Shown here in pieces: positions 1 to 7,340 of a stretch of 19,270 bases of DNA. Location of the stretch: contig NZ_CAMIIE010000056.1 of NCBI RefSeq assembly GCF_946222605.1, forward strand, positions 1-19,270. The letters run 5' to 3'. Made by a program: the position numbers and the translations under genes. Numbering within the stretch: the first letter of the stretch is position 1; the number at the start of each line of letters is the position of its first letter. The DNA comes from an uncultured Acidocella sp. (GTDB lineage Bacteria > Pseudomonadota > Alphaproteobacteria > Acetobacterales > Acetobacteraceae). The notes beneath the pieces were generated by a model. It was not told the origin of the DNA. It searched no databases and saw nothing but the letters and a program-made list of their open reading frames with translations.

Positions 1-2
1 AA

Positions 3-76
3 TGGAGGTCCGGGCGGGAATCGAACCCACATTCGCGGATTTGCAGTCCGCTGCATCACCACTCTGCCACCGGACC
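3..76 (-). tRNA. tRNA-Cys (anticodon GCA)
   Basis: Read on the minus strand, this 74-base segment forms a complete cloverleaf. The acceptor stem GGTCCGG at the 5' end pairs with CCGGACC at the 3' end. The anticodon loop carries T-GCA-AA, the T arm contains the usual TTCGA-type loop, and the 3' CCA is encoded at 3-5. The base before CCA is U (position 6 on the complement), the discriminator expected for cysteine tRNA. It delivers cysteine to UGC/UGU codons. No neighbouring tRNA is visible; the transcript runs off the left edge of the window, so any terminator lies outside. Confidence 0.96.
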
Positions 77-90
77 GGCTTGGTGTGGGC

Positions 91-121
91 CCTATATCCT
101 CGGGCGGGGGGCGTCGGTCAA
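91..121 (-). promoter_or_regulatory. Putative sigma-70 promoter for tRNA-Cys
   Basis: On the minus strand a TTGACC box (complement of 116-121) precedes TATA-rich sequence. GATATA (93-98) lies 17 bases away, or TATAGG (91-96) lies 19 bases away. The box ends about 14 bases before the tRNA 5' end, a normal distance for a short tRNA leader. The -35 matches consensus in five of six positions; the -10 is only fair. No other minus-strand gene could use it. Confidence 0.5.
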
Positions 122-179
122 GCCGGGTTTCACGGCTTTGCCAAAAATCTGCGCAGGCGGCTGGGTGGAACCGCCGCAG

Positions 180-209
180 TTGAGTTTGCCACCGCCCCGC
201 CGCTATAAG
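180..209 (+). promoter_or_regulatory. Putative promoter for the pcm-tolC unit
   Basis: TTGAGT at 180-185 and TATAAG at 204-209 are separated by 18 bases, which fits a housekeeping sigma-70 promoter. The predicted transcription start is near 216, giving a leader of about 20 bases before the pcm ATG at 238. The region 77-237 otherwise holds only this and the divergent tRNA promoter. Evidence is consensus match and position only. Confidence 0.45.
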
Positions 210-237
210 GTTCGCACTTGCGAAGCGGAAAGGTACC

Positions 238-909
238 ATGGCTCATACCGATGAATTTGCGACGGCGCGCGGCAATATGGTGGATTCGCAGGTCCGCCCC
301 AACCATGTGCATGATCCGCGGGTGATCGGCACCATGCGCGTGCTGCCGCGCGAAGCTTTCGCCCCGGTGGCCGCCCAGGCCTATTCGGATGCCGACCTGA
401 AGCTGGGCGAGGGGCGGTATATGCTCAAGCCGATGGTCACGGCGCGGCTGGCGCAGATGGCCCTGGCACCCTCCGCCGCTACCCAGCAGAAGCTGCATAT
501 TCTGGTGATCGGCGCCGGCAGCGGCTATCTGGCGGCGCTGCTGAGCCTCGCCGGGGCCGATGTGGTGGCGCTGGAGGAAGAGCCGCGCCTGAACAATGGC
601 GCTCTCGCCGCGCACGCGCCGCTGGTGCAGGCGGTGAATGGCCCGCTTGCCGCCGGCTGGCCGGCCGCCGGCCCTTATGATGTCATCGTCATCGAAGGCG
701 CGGTCATGGAAATCCCCGCCATTCTCGCCGCGCAGCTCACCCCGCAGGGGCGGGTGGTGACGATTCTGGCGGATGACGCCGCCCCCGGCGCGATTGGGCG
801 CGCGGTGATCGCCGAAGCGGTGCCGGGCGGCTATACCAGCCTGCCGGTGTTCGATTGCGCGGCCCGGCTGCTGCCGCAATTCGCGCCAACCCCCGCCTTC
901 GTGTTTTGA
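238..909 (+). CDS. pcm: Protein-L-isoaspartate O-methyltransferase family protein
   Basis: A 223-residue class I SAM-dependent methyltransferase of the Pcm family. Canonical Pcm methylates L-isoaspartyl residues in damaged cytoplasmic proteins to start their repair. Visible are the family N-terminus with NMVDSQVRP at about 13-21 and LPREAF at 36-41, and the SAM-binding glycine motif LVIGAGSGYLAALL at 89-102 followed by acidic residues at 113-115. Length fits the family. The segment where canonical enzymes carry a GQTISQP-like substrate loop reads LGEGRYMLKPMV (about 56-67), so the Ser/Thr-containing loop is not conserved and true repair activity is uncertain. The start is the ATG with AAAGG just upstream. 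Its stop overlaps sequence directly before the tolC start, and this pcm-like/tolC pairing recurs in Alphaproteobacteria (from memory), suggesting a role linked to the envelope or simple co-expression. Confidence 0.85.
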   Translation: MAHTDEFATARGNMVDSQVRPNHVHDPRVIGTMRVLPREAFAPVAAQAYSDADLKLGEGRYMLKPMVTARLAQMALAPSAATQQKLHILVIGAGSGYLAALLSLAGADVVALEEEPRLNNGALAAHAPLVQAVNGPLAAGWPAAGPYDVIVIEGAVMEIPAILAAQLTPQGRVVTILADDAAPGAIGRAVIAEAVPGGYTSLPVFDCAARLLPQFAPTPAFVF

Positions 910-926
910 ACCGGGAGGGCGGAGCC

Positions 927-2429
927 TTGCCGCGCCTGTCCTGGCTGTCCGGCGTGGCGCTGGCGATGCTGCCCGCCGCCGCCTTCGCCGCCCCGCCCGC
1001 CAATCTCACCGATGCGCTGGTCGCGGCCTATTATAATAACCCCACCCTGCAGGAGCAGCGCGCGGCGCTGCGCCAGGCCGATGAAGAGGTGCCAACCGCT
1101 CTGGCCGGCTGGAAGCCGACGGTGGAGTTGCAGGGGCAGTTTGGTCGTGTCACCGGCTCCGAGAAATACAACACCACCTCCTTCGATCCGCGTACCCAAC
1201 AATACGTGACCAACTCCAGCAAGGTGCCGGAAAACGGGACGGAGAAGATCGGCCAGGTCACGGTGACGCAACCGATCTATAAGGGCGGCAAGACGGTCAG
1301 CCAGACCCGCCAGGCGAAGAACGATGTCGCGGCGGCGCGCGCGCAGCTGCTCTCCCAGGAGCAGACGATCTTCCAGAATGTCGTGCAGGATTATGTCGCG
1401 GTGGTGGCCGACCAGAAGCTGCTCGCCTTGCAGCAGAGCAACCAGGATGTGCTGACCAAGCAGCTGCACGATACCCAGACCCAGTTCAATCTCGGCGAGA
1501 TCACCATGACCTCGGTGGCCCAGGCCCAGGCCTCGCTGGCGCAGGCCCAGGAGCAGGTGCAGGTGGCGCAGGGCAATCTGCGCATCGCCCGGGAGAATTT
1601 CAGGCAGCTGGTGGGTGAGTATCCGGCCGATGCGCTGGCGCCGCCGCAGCCTTTGGTGTTGCCGGTCAGCGACAAGGCCGAGGCCGGCAAGGTGGCGGTG
1701 GCCAACAACCCGGATGTCGTCGCCGCGGAATTCAACGATGCCTCCCAGAAGGATGCGGTGGATGTCGCCTTCTCGGCGCTGATGCCGCAGCTTTCGCTGC
1801 AGGCATCGGCCTATAAGCAATCCGGCAGTTCCGGCCAGAACACCTATACCAGCGGTGCCTCCTTCATCGGCCAGCTGACGGTGCCGCTCTATCAGGGCGG
1901 CTCGGAATATGCCGCCATCCGCCAGGCCAAGGCCAAGGAGCAGCAGGCCTTCGCTGCCGTGCTGGTGGCGCAGCGCAAGGCCTATTCGCAGGCGACCCAG
2001 AGTTGGGAGGGCATGGTCTCATCGCGCGCCGCGGTGCTGGCCAGCAACGCCCAGATCAAGGCCGACGCGATCGCCCTGGATGGGACCGAGCGCGAGGAGT
2101 TGGTTGGCACCCGCACCACGCTGGATGTGCTCAATGCCCAGCAGGCGGTGCTCACCTCCCAGGTGCAGCAGGTGCAGAATATCGCGCAGATGGTGAATTA
2201 TTCCTACGCGATCGCCGCCGCGATCGGCCGATTGACCGCGCGGGACTTGAATTTGCCTGTACATGCGTATGATGATCAGAAATATTACGACGCAGTTAAG
2301 TATGCCGGATTCGGAACGGGTGCGGCGGCGGATCGGCGGGCGGGCATCGCGCCAGATGGCGAGCTGTTGAACGCCCCGCCTGTCCCGCCGGTGGTACCGG
2401 TATCTGATTCGGCGCAGAACGCGCCCTAG
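927..2429 (+). CDS. tolC: TolC family outer membrane efflux/secretion channel
   Basis: A 500-residue outer membrane factor of the TolC/OEP family. Trimers form the outer membrane pore and periplasmic tunnel used by type I secretion systems and RND or MFS efflux pumps. I place the start at TTG 927. A strong GGGAGGG lies at 913-919, seven bases upstream, and translation then yields a signal peptide MPRLSWLSGVALAMLPAAAF-A with cleavage near AFA/APP. The frame is open back to 855, but that would bury the signal peptide behind about 24 extra residues. The two OEP repeats are visible: the first opens with LTDALVAAYYNNPTLQEQRA, and the second has the QLTVPLYQGG turn, parallel to QVTVTQPIYKGG in the first. 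Long Gln/Ala-rich helices follow each. The C-terminus is a proline-rich tail. No pump or adaptor gene is adjacent. The stop codon falls inside the left end of an intergenic repeat. Confidence 0.93.
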   Translation: MPRLSWLSGVALAMLPAAAFAAPPANLTDALVAAYYNNPTLQEQRAALRQADEEVPTALAGWKPTVELQGQFGRVTGSEKYNTTSFDPRTQQYVTNSSKVPENGTEKIGQVTVTQPIYKGGKTVSQTRQAKNDVAAARAQLLSQEQTIFQNVVQDYVAVVADQKLLALQQSNQDVLTKQLHDTQTQFNLGEITMTSVAQAQASLAQAQEQVQVAQGNLRIARENFRQLVGEYPADALAPPQPLVLPVSDKAEAGKVAVANNPDVVAAEFNDASQKDAVDVAFSALMPQLSLQASAYKQSGSSGQNTYTSGASFIGQLTVPLYQGGSEYAAIRQAKAKEQQAFAAVLVAQRKAYSQATQSWEGMVSSRAAVLASNAQIKADAIALDGTEREELVGTRTTLDVLNAQQAVLTSQVQQVQNIAQMVNYSYAIAAAIGRLTARDLNLPVHAYDDQKYYDAVKYAGFGTGAAADRRAGIAPDGELLNAPPVPPVVPVSDSAQNAP

Positions 2430-2595
2430 AGTGCGATGACGTTAGATCTACCCGCCTTGTGGGTAAATCTAGTGTCTGAATCGCCCTCTCGCTTATGATT
2501 TAGAGCCTTACGCTTTTCGCTCGAGGCTCTGGTTTTGGTATGAGCGAGCAAATTTATACGATCAAACGAGTCGGTTTGATCGGATGTTGCTCTAG
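2426..2595. repeat. Palindrome-rich intergenic repeat element (RIME/MITE-like)
   Basis: About 170 bases bounded by matching inverted hexamers, CTAGAG at 2426-2431 and CTCTAG at 2590-2595. Inside are three successive inverted repeats. The first is TAGATCTACCC (2443-2453) against GGGTAAATCTA (2461-2471), with one mismatch. The second is CTCGCTTAT and AGAGCCT (2488-2496, 2502-2508) against AGGCTCT and ATGAGCGAG (2524-2530, 2540-2548). The third is a perfect nine-base stem CGATCAAAC/GTTTGATCG (2559-2567, 2574-2582). GC is lower than in the flanking genes. The GTTTGATCGGATG...GCTCTAG end resembles dispersed palindromic repeats I remember from alphaproteobacterial genomes. It replaces ordinary spacer between tolC and popZ, holding the tolC stop at one end and abutting the popZ ribosome site at the other. 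Hairpin 1 may serve as the tolC terminator although no T-run follows it. Confidence 0.6.
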
Positions 2596-2606
2596 AAGGA
2601 GGCAGG

Positions 2607-3533
2607 ATGAGCGACGGCGACGGCATTTCCAACCGCCCCGGCCCGGCCAGCGCGGCGGAACCCTCGATGGAGGAGATCCTCGCCTCGATTCGGCGGATTT
2701 TGTCCGAAGAAGAAGGCGGCGCGAAGCGCCAGGCGGCGTCTGACGAGCTGCTGCTGCGCGCCAGCATGCGCGTGCTCTCGCCCGAACTGCCCGCCTCCGC
2801 CACCGAACCGCCGCGCATGCAGGATCCGGTCATTGCCCCGGAAGAGCCGCCTTTGCCGCAGCCGGGGCATTTCGCCCAGGCCCCGAGCTTCGAGCCGCCG
2901 CCGGCCCTGGAGCCAGCGCCGATCACCCTGCATGTCGAGCCCGAGCCGGTGCCGACCCCGGTCTGGCAGCAATCGCCGTTTCCGCCCGCTGACGAGCAGG
3001 CCCCGCCGGCGGAGCCGGCTTATTCTCAAGAACCGGCGGAGCCGGCTTATTCTCAAGAACCGGCGGCGCCGGCTGATTTTCAACAATCGGCGGCGCCGTT
3101 CTATGAATCCGCGCCCGCGCAGTCCGCCGATCAGCCGCCGCAGGAACCGATTTATCAATCCCCTCAACCGCCCTCGATTTTCTCGGCCCAGCCCGCACCC
3201 GAGACGCTGTTTCCGATGCAGGCCCAGCCCTCTTACTTTGACCCCCAGCCCAGCCAGAAGGATGAGACCATGGACGAGCAGTTTCAGGGCCCGGAAGGGC
3301 TGGTCGGCGATCAGGCCGTGTCCGATATCAGCAACTCGATCGGCGCGCTGGTGCGCAGTGTCAGCGCCGAGCGCGCCGCCGGCGTCGGCCGCGCCGGTGT
3401 CACCATCGAGGATATCGTCCGCGAGGAGATGAAGCCGGTGCTGAAAGCCTGGCTGGACACGCATCTGCCCAGCCTGGTGGAGCGCATGGTCCGCGCCGAG
3501 ATCAATCGTGTGATCGAACAGGCGCAGCGCTAG
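2607..3533 (+). CDS. popZ: PopZ polar organizing protein (DUF2497)
   Basis: A 308-residue PopZ homolog. In Caulobacter, PopZ forms a self-assembling matrix at cell poles that anchors the chromosome origin through ParB and recruits cell-cycle regulators. Three parts are visible. The short N-terminal helix PSMEEILASIRRILSEEE (19-36) is the partner-binding region. A long Pro/Glu/Gln-rich disordered linker covers about 40-215 and matches the known acidic spacer. The C-terminal oligomerization helices run from about 264 to 308 (IEDIVREEMKPVLKAWLDTH and LVERMVRAEINRVIEQ). The linker is longer than in Caulobacter PopZ (total there about 177 residues) and contains a tandem nine-residue repeat at about 134-169. 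The start is ATG with AGAAGGAGG at 2594-2602. A terminator follows, so it ends the unit. Sequence identity of both terminal boxes makes the call firm; function in this species is inferred. Confidence 0.93.
   Translation: MSDGDGISNRPGPASAAEPSMEEILASIRRILSEEEGGAKRQAASDELLLRASMRVLSPELPASATEPPRMQDPVIAPEEPPLPQPGHFAQAPSFEPPPALEPAPITLHVEPEPVPTPVWQQSPFPPADEQAPPAEPAYSQEPAEPAYSQEPAAPADFQQSAAPFYESAPAQSADQPPQEPIYQSPQPPSIFSAQPAPETLFPMQAQPSYFDPQPSQKDETMDEQFQGPEGLVGDQAVSDISNSIGALVRSVSAERAAGVGRAGVTIEDIVREEMKPVLKAWLDTHLPSLVERMVRAEINRVIEQAQR
3006..3113 (+). repeat. 27-bp in-frame tandem repeat in popZ linker
   Basis: Four consecutive 27-base units at 3006-3032, 3033-3059, 3060-3086 and 3087-3113. Units 1 and 2 are identical at DNA level, unit 3 has a few changes and unit 4 is degenerate. 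They encode PAEPAYSQE, PAEPAYSQE, PAAPADFQQ and SAAPFYESA. The period is a multiple of three, so copy-number change would lengthen or shorten the disordered linker without a frameshift. Identity of the first two units suggests recent slippage or duplication. Confidence 0.9.
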
Positions 3534-3563
3534 CAGCATCTCTGCGCGGAAGGTCAGTTCAAT

Positions 3564-3630
3564 AAAGGGCTTCAGCCTGACGCTGGAGCCCTTTCAGCCC
3601 GCCCCGGCGCGCCCCGCCGGTTTTTGTTTT
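3564..3630 (+). terminator. Tandem terminator downstream of popZ
   Basis: Two hairpins follow the popZ stop. The first pairs AAAGGGCTTCAGC (3564-3576) with GCTGGAGCCCTTT (3582-3594) around a five-base loop but has only a short T-run. The second pairs CCGGCG (3604-3609) with CGCCGG (3615-3620) and is followed immediately by TTTTTGTTTT (3621-3630), a textbook rho-independent terminator. Together they separate the popZ unit from valS. Confidence 0.85.
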
Positions 3631-3641
3631 CCCAGTAAGCT

Positions 3642-3657
3642 CGCCCGGGCCCGGGCG
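3642..3657. other. Perfect 16-base palindrome before the valS ribosome site
   Basis: CGCCCGGGCCCGGGCG is identical to its reverse complement and ends two bases before the GAGG (3660-3663) that serves the valS GTG. It could be a protein-binding site in the valS leader or merely a by-product of high GC. No tRNA-sensing leader such as a T-box is recognisable. Confidence 0.4.
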
Positions 3658-3670
3658 TTGAGGTTTTGAC

Positions 3671-6316
3671 GTGACGACATTGGATAAGAGTTTCGAGCCG
3701 GCCTCCTCCGAGGCGCGGCTTTATGCCGGTTGGGAAGCCTCCGGCGCCTTCGCCGCGCAGCCGGCCAGCAACGCAGCGCCCTACACGATCATGATCCCGC
3801 CGCCGAACGTCACCGGCAGCCTGCATGTGGGCCACGCGCTGACGATGACGCTGCAGGATATTCTGGTCCGCTACCGGCGCATGCAGGGGCGCGACGTGCT
3901 CTGGCAGCCCGGCACCGACCATGCCGGCATTGCCACGCAAATGGTGGTGGAGCGGCTGCTGGATAAGGAAGGCGTCTCCCGCAAGGCACTCGGCCGTGAG
4001 ACCTTCCTCTCCCGGGTCTGGCAGTGGAAGGCGGAATCCGGCGGGAATATCACCCGGCAGCTGCGCCGCCTTGGTGCCTCGCCGGACTGGGCGCGCGAGC
4101 GTTTCACCATGGATGAGGGGCTCTCCGTCGCGGTGCGCGAAGTGTTCGTGCGGCTGTTCGAGGAAGGGCTGATCTACCAGGATAAGCGCCTGGTGAACTG
4201 GGATACCGCCTTGCAGACCGCGATCTCTGACCTTGAGGTCGAGAGCCGGGATGTGAAGGGCCATATGTGGTATATTCGCTATCCGGTTGAGGGGGGCGAG
4301 GAGATCGTCGTCGCCACCACCCGGCCGGAGACGATGCTGGCCGATACCGCCGTGGCGGTGCATCCCGAGAACGAAAAATACAAGCATCTGATCGGCAAGA
4401 TCGTCACCTTGCCGCTGACTGGCCGGAAGATCCCGGTGGTGGCGGATGAGTATGCGGACCCGGAAAAAGGCACCGGCGCGGTGAAGATCACCCCGGCGCA
4501 TGATTTCAACGATTTCGAGGTTGGCAAGCGGCACGGGCTGGAGATGCCCTCGATGCTCGACAAGCAGGGCCGTATCACGCTGGCCGAGCTGGGCGAGATG
4601 CCGGAATTTGTCCGCTCTCTGGAAGGGCTGGACCGGTTCGCGGCGCGCAAGCTCATCGTCGCCGAGCTGGAAGCGCAGGAGCTGCTGGTGGAGGTGAAGC
4701 CGCACCCGCATATGGTGCCCTATGGCGACCGCTCCGGCACCGTGATCGAGCCCTTCCTCACCACCCAATGGTATTGCAACGCCCATGTGCTGGCGCAACC
4801 GGCGATCAAGGCGGTGGAAGAGGGCCGCACCCAGTTCGTGCCCAAGCAGTGGGAGAACACTTTCTTCGCCTGGATGCGCGACATCCAGCCCTGGTGCATC
4901 TCCCGCCAGCTTTGGTGGGGCCACCGCATCCCGGCCTGGTATGACGAGGCCGGGACGGTTTATGTGGCGCGCACTGCGGAAGAGGCCCAGGCCCAGGCCG
5001 GGGACGGCGTGGCGCTGACCCAGGATGAGGATGTGCTGGATACTTGGTTCTCCTCCGCGCTCTGGCCCTTCTCCACGCTGGGCTGGCCGGAGCAGACGCC
5101 GGAACTGGCCAAATACTACCCCACGGACACGCTGGTGACCGGCTTTGACATCATCTTCTTCTGGGTCGCCAGGATGATGATGATGGGGCTGCATTTCATG
5201 GGCGATGTGCCGTTCCGCACCATCTATATTCACGGGCTGGTGCGTGACGAGAAGGGGCAGAAAATGTCCAAGTCCAAGGGCAATGTGCTGGACCCGCTGA
5301 CCCTCATCGACCAGTTCGGCGCCGATGCGCTGCGCTATTCCGTGGCCGCCGCGGCGGGGCAGGGGCGCGATGTGAAACTGGGCGAGAAGATCGTCGAGAC
5401 CAATCGCGGCTTTATCACCAAGATCTGGAACGCGGCGCGCTTCCTGGAGATGAACGGGGTGAAGCCGAACCCGGATTTCAAGCCGGGCGCGGCCAAGCTG
5501 CCGCTCTGCCGCTGGGTGCTGGCGCGCGCCAATGAGGCGATCATCGCCGCTACCGCTGGGCTCGATGCCTATCGCCCCAACGATTATGCCGGCGCCTGCT
5601 ATCGCTTCGCCTGGGGCGATGTGTGCGACTGGTTCATCGAGCTGGCCAAGCCCGGCTTCGCCAGCGAGGATGCGGCGGAAATCCGCGACACGGCGGCCTA
5701 CGTGCTGGGCGTGCTGCTGCGGCTGATGCACCCGCTGATTCCCTATGTGACCGAAGAGCTATGGGACCATTTCGGTTATGGCGAAGCCTTCTCGCTGATC
5801 GGCGCGTCCTGGCCGCAGATTGTGGCGGTGCAGGACGAGGCCGGCGCGCTGGAGGCCACCAACTGGCTGATCGCGCTGATCTCCGAAATCCGCTCCATCC
5901 GTTCCGAGATGAACGTGCCGCCCTCGCTGAAATCCCCGGTGCTGCTGCAGGATGCGAGCGCGCAGACGCTGGACCGCGCCGCGCAGAATTTCGAGGCGAT
6001 TTCGCGCCTGGCGCGCGCCTCCGAAATCGGCCCGCTGACCGGGGCTGTGCCCAAGAACGCTGCCCAGGCGGTGCTGGGCGAGGCGACGATCATTCTGCCG
6101 CTGGAAGGGCTGATCGATCTCGAAGCCGAGAAGAAGCGCCTGGCCGCTGCCCTTTCCAAGGCCGAAGCGGAGCAGAAGAAGGTGCAGGCGAAGCTCGGCA
6201 ATGCCGATTTCACCGCCCGCGCCCCGGAAGCGATCCTCGAAGAGCATCGCGAGCGCGAGCAGAGCTTCGGCAATGAGGTAACGCGCCTCTCGGCGGCCCT
6301 CTCCCGCCTCGCCTGA
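3671..6316 (+). CDS. valS: Valyl-tRNA synthetase (class I)
   Basis: An 881-residue ValRS, which activates valine with ATP and charges tRNA-Val in the cytoplasm. The domains are in the normal order. The Rossmann half carries the HIGH-type motif HVGH at 52-55 inside PPPNVTGSLHVGHAL. The CP1 editing domain carries TTRPETMLADTAV from about 216 and GTGAVKITPAHDFNDFEVG from about 265. The second signature KMSKS is at 531-535. An anticodon-binding helical domain follows, and a C-terminal coiled-coil arm occupies about 810-881 (LIDLEAEKKRLAAALSKAEA). Length is normal for bacterial ValRS of the shorter type. The start is GTG with GAGG seven bases upstream; no better in-frame ATG precedes the conserved N-terminus. 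All catalytic motifs are intact. The next gene starts seven bases after the stop, so valS probably heads a four-gene transcript. Confidence 0.97.
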   Translation: MTTLDKSFEPASSEARLYAGWEASGAFAAQPASNAAPYTIMIPPPNVTGSLHVGHALTMTLQDILVRYRRMQGRDVLWQPGTDHAGIATQMVVERLLDKEGVSRKALGRETFLSRVWQWKAESGGNITRQLRRLGASPDWARERFTMDEGLSVAVREVFVRLFEEGLIYQDKRLVNWDTALQTAISDLEVESRDVKGHMWYIRYPVEGGEEIVVATTRPETMLADTAVAVHPENEKYKHLIGKIVTLPLTGRKIPVVADEYADPEKGTGAVKITPAHDFNDFEVGKRHGLEMPSMLDKQGRITLAELGEMPEFVRSLEGLDRFAARKLIVAELEAQELLVEVKPHPHMVPYGDRSGTVIEPFLTTQWYCNAHVLAQPAIKAVEEGRTQFVPKQWENTFFAWMRDIQPWCISRQLWWGHRIPAWYDEAGTVYVARTAEEAQAQAGDGVALTQDEDVLDTWFSSALWPFSTLGWPEQTPELAKYYPTDTLVTGFDIIFFWVARMMMMGLHFMGDVPFRTIYIHGLVRDEKGQKMSKSKGNVLDPLTLIDQFGADALRYSVAAAAGQGRDVKLGEKIVETNRGFITKIWNAARFLEMNGVKPNPDFKPGAAKLPLCRWVLARANEAIIAATAGLDAYRPNDYAGACYRFAWGDVCDWFIELAKPGFASEDAAEIRDTAAYVLGVLLRLMHPLIPYVTEELWDHFGYGEAFSLIGASWPQIVAVQDEAGALEATNWLIALISEIRSIRSEMNVPPSLKSPVLLQDASAQTLDRAAQNFEAISRLARASEIGPLTGAVPKNAAQAVLGEATIILPLEGLIDLEAEKKRLAAALSKAEAEQKKVQAKLGNADFTARAPEAILEEHREREQSFGNEVTRLSAALSRLA

Positions 6317-6323
6317 GGGCCGC

Positions 6324-7340
6324 ATGCGCATCCTGCTGGTCAACCATGAATTCACCATCACGGGGGCCAGCACGGTGCTGCTGCGGCTGGCGGCGCATCT
6401 GCAGGCGCGCGGCCACAGCCTGACGGTGCTGCCCGCCAACCCGGCCGATGGGCCGATCAAAACCGCTTATGAGGCGCTTGGCATCGGCATCGCCAGCGGG
6501 GCGGCGTTGAGCGCGTTCGACATCGCCATCGCCAACGGCATCGGCACCACCCAGGCGGTGATCGACATTGCGGGCCGGGTGCCGACCATCTGGTTTTTGC
6601 ACGAGGCGGAGGTTGGGCTGCGCATCCTGCTCAAAAATCCGGCGCTGGGGCAGGCATTCGGCATCGCGGCGGCGGTGGTGTACCAGACCGCCTACCAGGC
6701 GGAGGTCTATCGCTCCTTCACCTATGCGCTGCCGCCGCAGAAATTCCACATCATCCCCAACGGGCTGCCGCCCTTGCCGGAGAGCCTGCCGGCGGTGAGG
6801 CCGAAAGCCCGCCCCTTGCGGCTGGTGCAGGTGGGCAGCGTGGAGCCGCGCAAGCGCGGCGGTGATCTGATCGGCGCCGTGGCCGCCTCCGGGCTGGATA
6901 TGGAATGCGTGCTGTGCGGGCGGGTTTATGAGCTGGATGAGGCCGCGCGGCGCCTGGCCGATGCCGAGCCTGCACGCTTCATCCTCACCGGCGAGGTACC
7001 ACCGGAGACCGCTCTGGCCTGGCACCGCTCCGCCGATATCAGTGCGCTGGTTTCGGAGAGCGAGTCACAGCCGGTTTCGGTGATGGAGGCAGCGCGGTTC
7101 GGCAGGCCTCTGCTGCTGTCCGATCTTGGGATCTATCGCGGCGTATTCACCCATGGGCAGAGCGCGCTGATGGCGCCGGTTGGGCATGTCGCGCTGTTGG
7201 CCGCGAATCTGGCGCTGCTGGCGGGCAATCCCGGCTTGCGCGCGCAGCTGGGGCAGGCGGCGGCGCAGGCGGTGCGTGGCTTCACCGTGGAACGGTTCTT
7301 CCTGCAATTCGAGGCGGTGATCGCCGGGCTGGCGGCATGA
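6324..7340 (+). CDS. GT4-type (GT-B fold) glycosyltransferase
   Basis: A 338-residue protein with the two-lobed GT-B layout of GT4 enzymes, which transfer sugars from nucleotide donors to polysaccharide or lipid acceptors on the cytoplasmic face. The N-terminal lobe opens with MRILLVNHEF and the TGAS loop at 13-16. IPNGLPP at 144-150 is the usual inter-lobe turn. The donor lobe has VGSVEPRKRGGDLI (about 170-183), where the basic pair is typical for phosphate contact, and the retaining E-x7-E pattern with E247 and E255 (ESQPVSVME). The C-terminal part GRPLLLSDLGIYR fits the family. It is somewhat short for GT4 but no motif is missing. GAGGG precedes the ATG, the gap from valS is seven bases, and its stop overlaps the next start (ATGA). 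Donor and acceptor cannot be told from sequence. Confidence 0.85.
   Translation: MRILLVNHEFTITGASTVLLRLAAHLQARGHSLTVLPANPADGPIKTAYEALGIGIASGAALSAFDIAIANGIGTTQAVIDIAGRVPTIWFLHEAEVGLRILLKNPALGQAFGIAAAVVYQTAYQAEVYRSFTYALPPQKFHIIPNGLPPLPESLPAVRPKARPLRLVQVGSVEPRKRGGDLIGAVAASGLDMECVLCGRVYELDEAARRLADAEPARFILTGEVPPETALAWHRSADISALVSESESQPVSVMEAARFGRPLLLSDLGIYRGVFTHGQSALMAPVGHVALLAANLALLAGNPGLRAQLGQAAAQAVRGFTVERFFLQFEAVIAGLAA

Noticed and set aside
2..208. Small plus-strand open frame over the tRNA gene
   Set aside because: It is the antisense of tRNA-Cys plus promoter sequence; no ribosome site is present.
831..1820. 329-codon minus-strand frame opposite pcm and tolC
   Set aside because: It is opposite clear TolC repeats, and the Leu/Arg/His-rich low-complexity product lacks any motif.
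3006..3113. Possible CRISPR-like array
   Set aside because: The units are directly abutting 27-base in-frame codon repeats with no spacers, inside the popZ coding region.
3541..3670. T-box or other tRNA-sensing leader upstream of valS
   Set aside because: There is no T-box sequence, specifier loop or long leader; the space is taken by the popZ terminator and a short palindrome. T-boxes are also rare in Alphaproteobacteria.
3572..5731. Long open frame (about 719 codons) on the minus strand across valS
   Set aside because: It lies wholly opposite valS, whose motifs are intact, and its product is rich in His/Arg/Gly, the usual outcome of reading a high-GC gene on the opposite strand.
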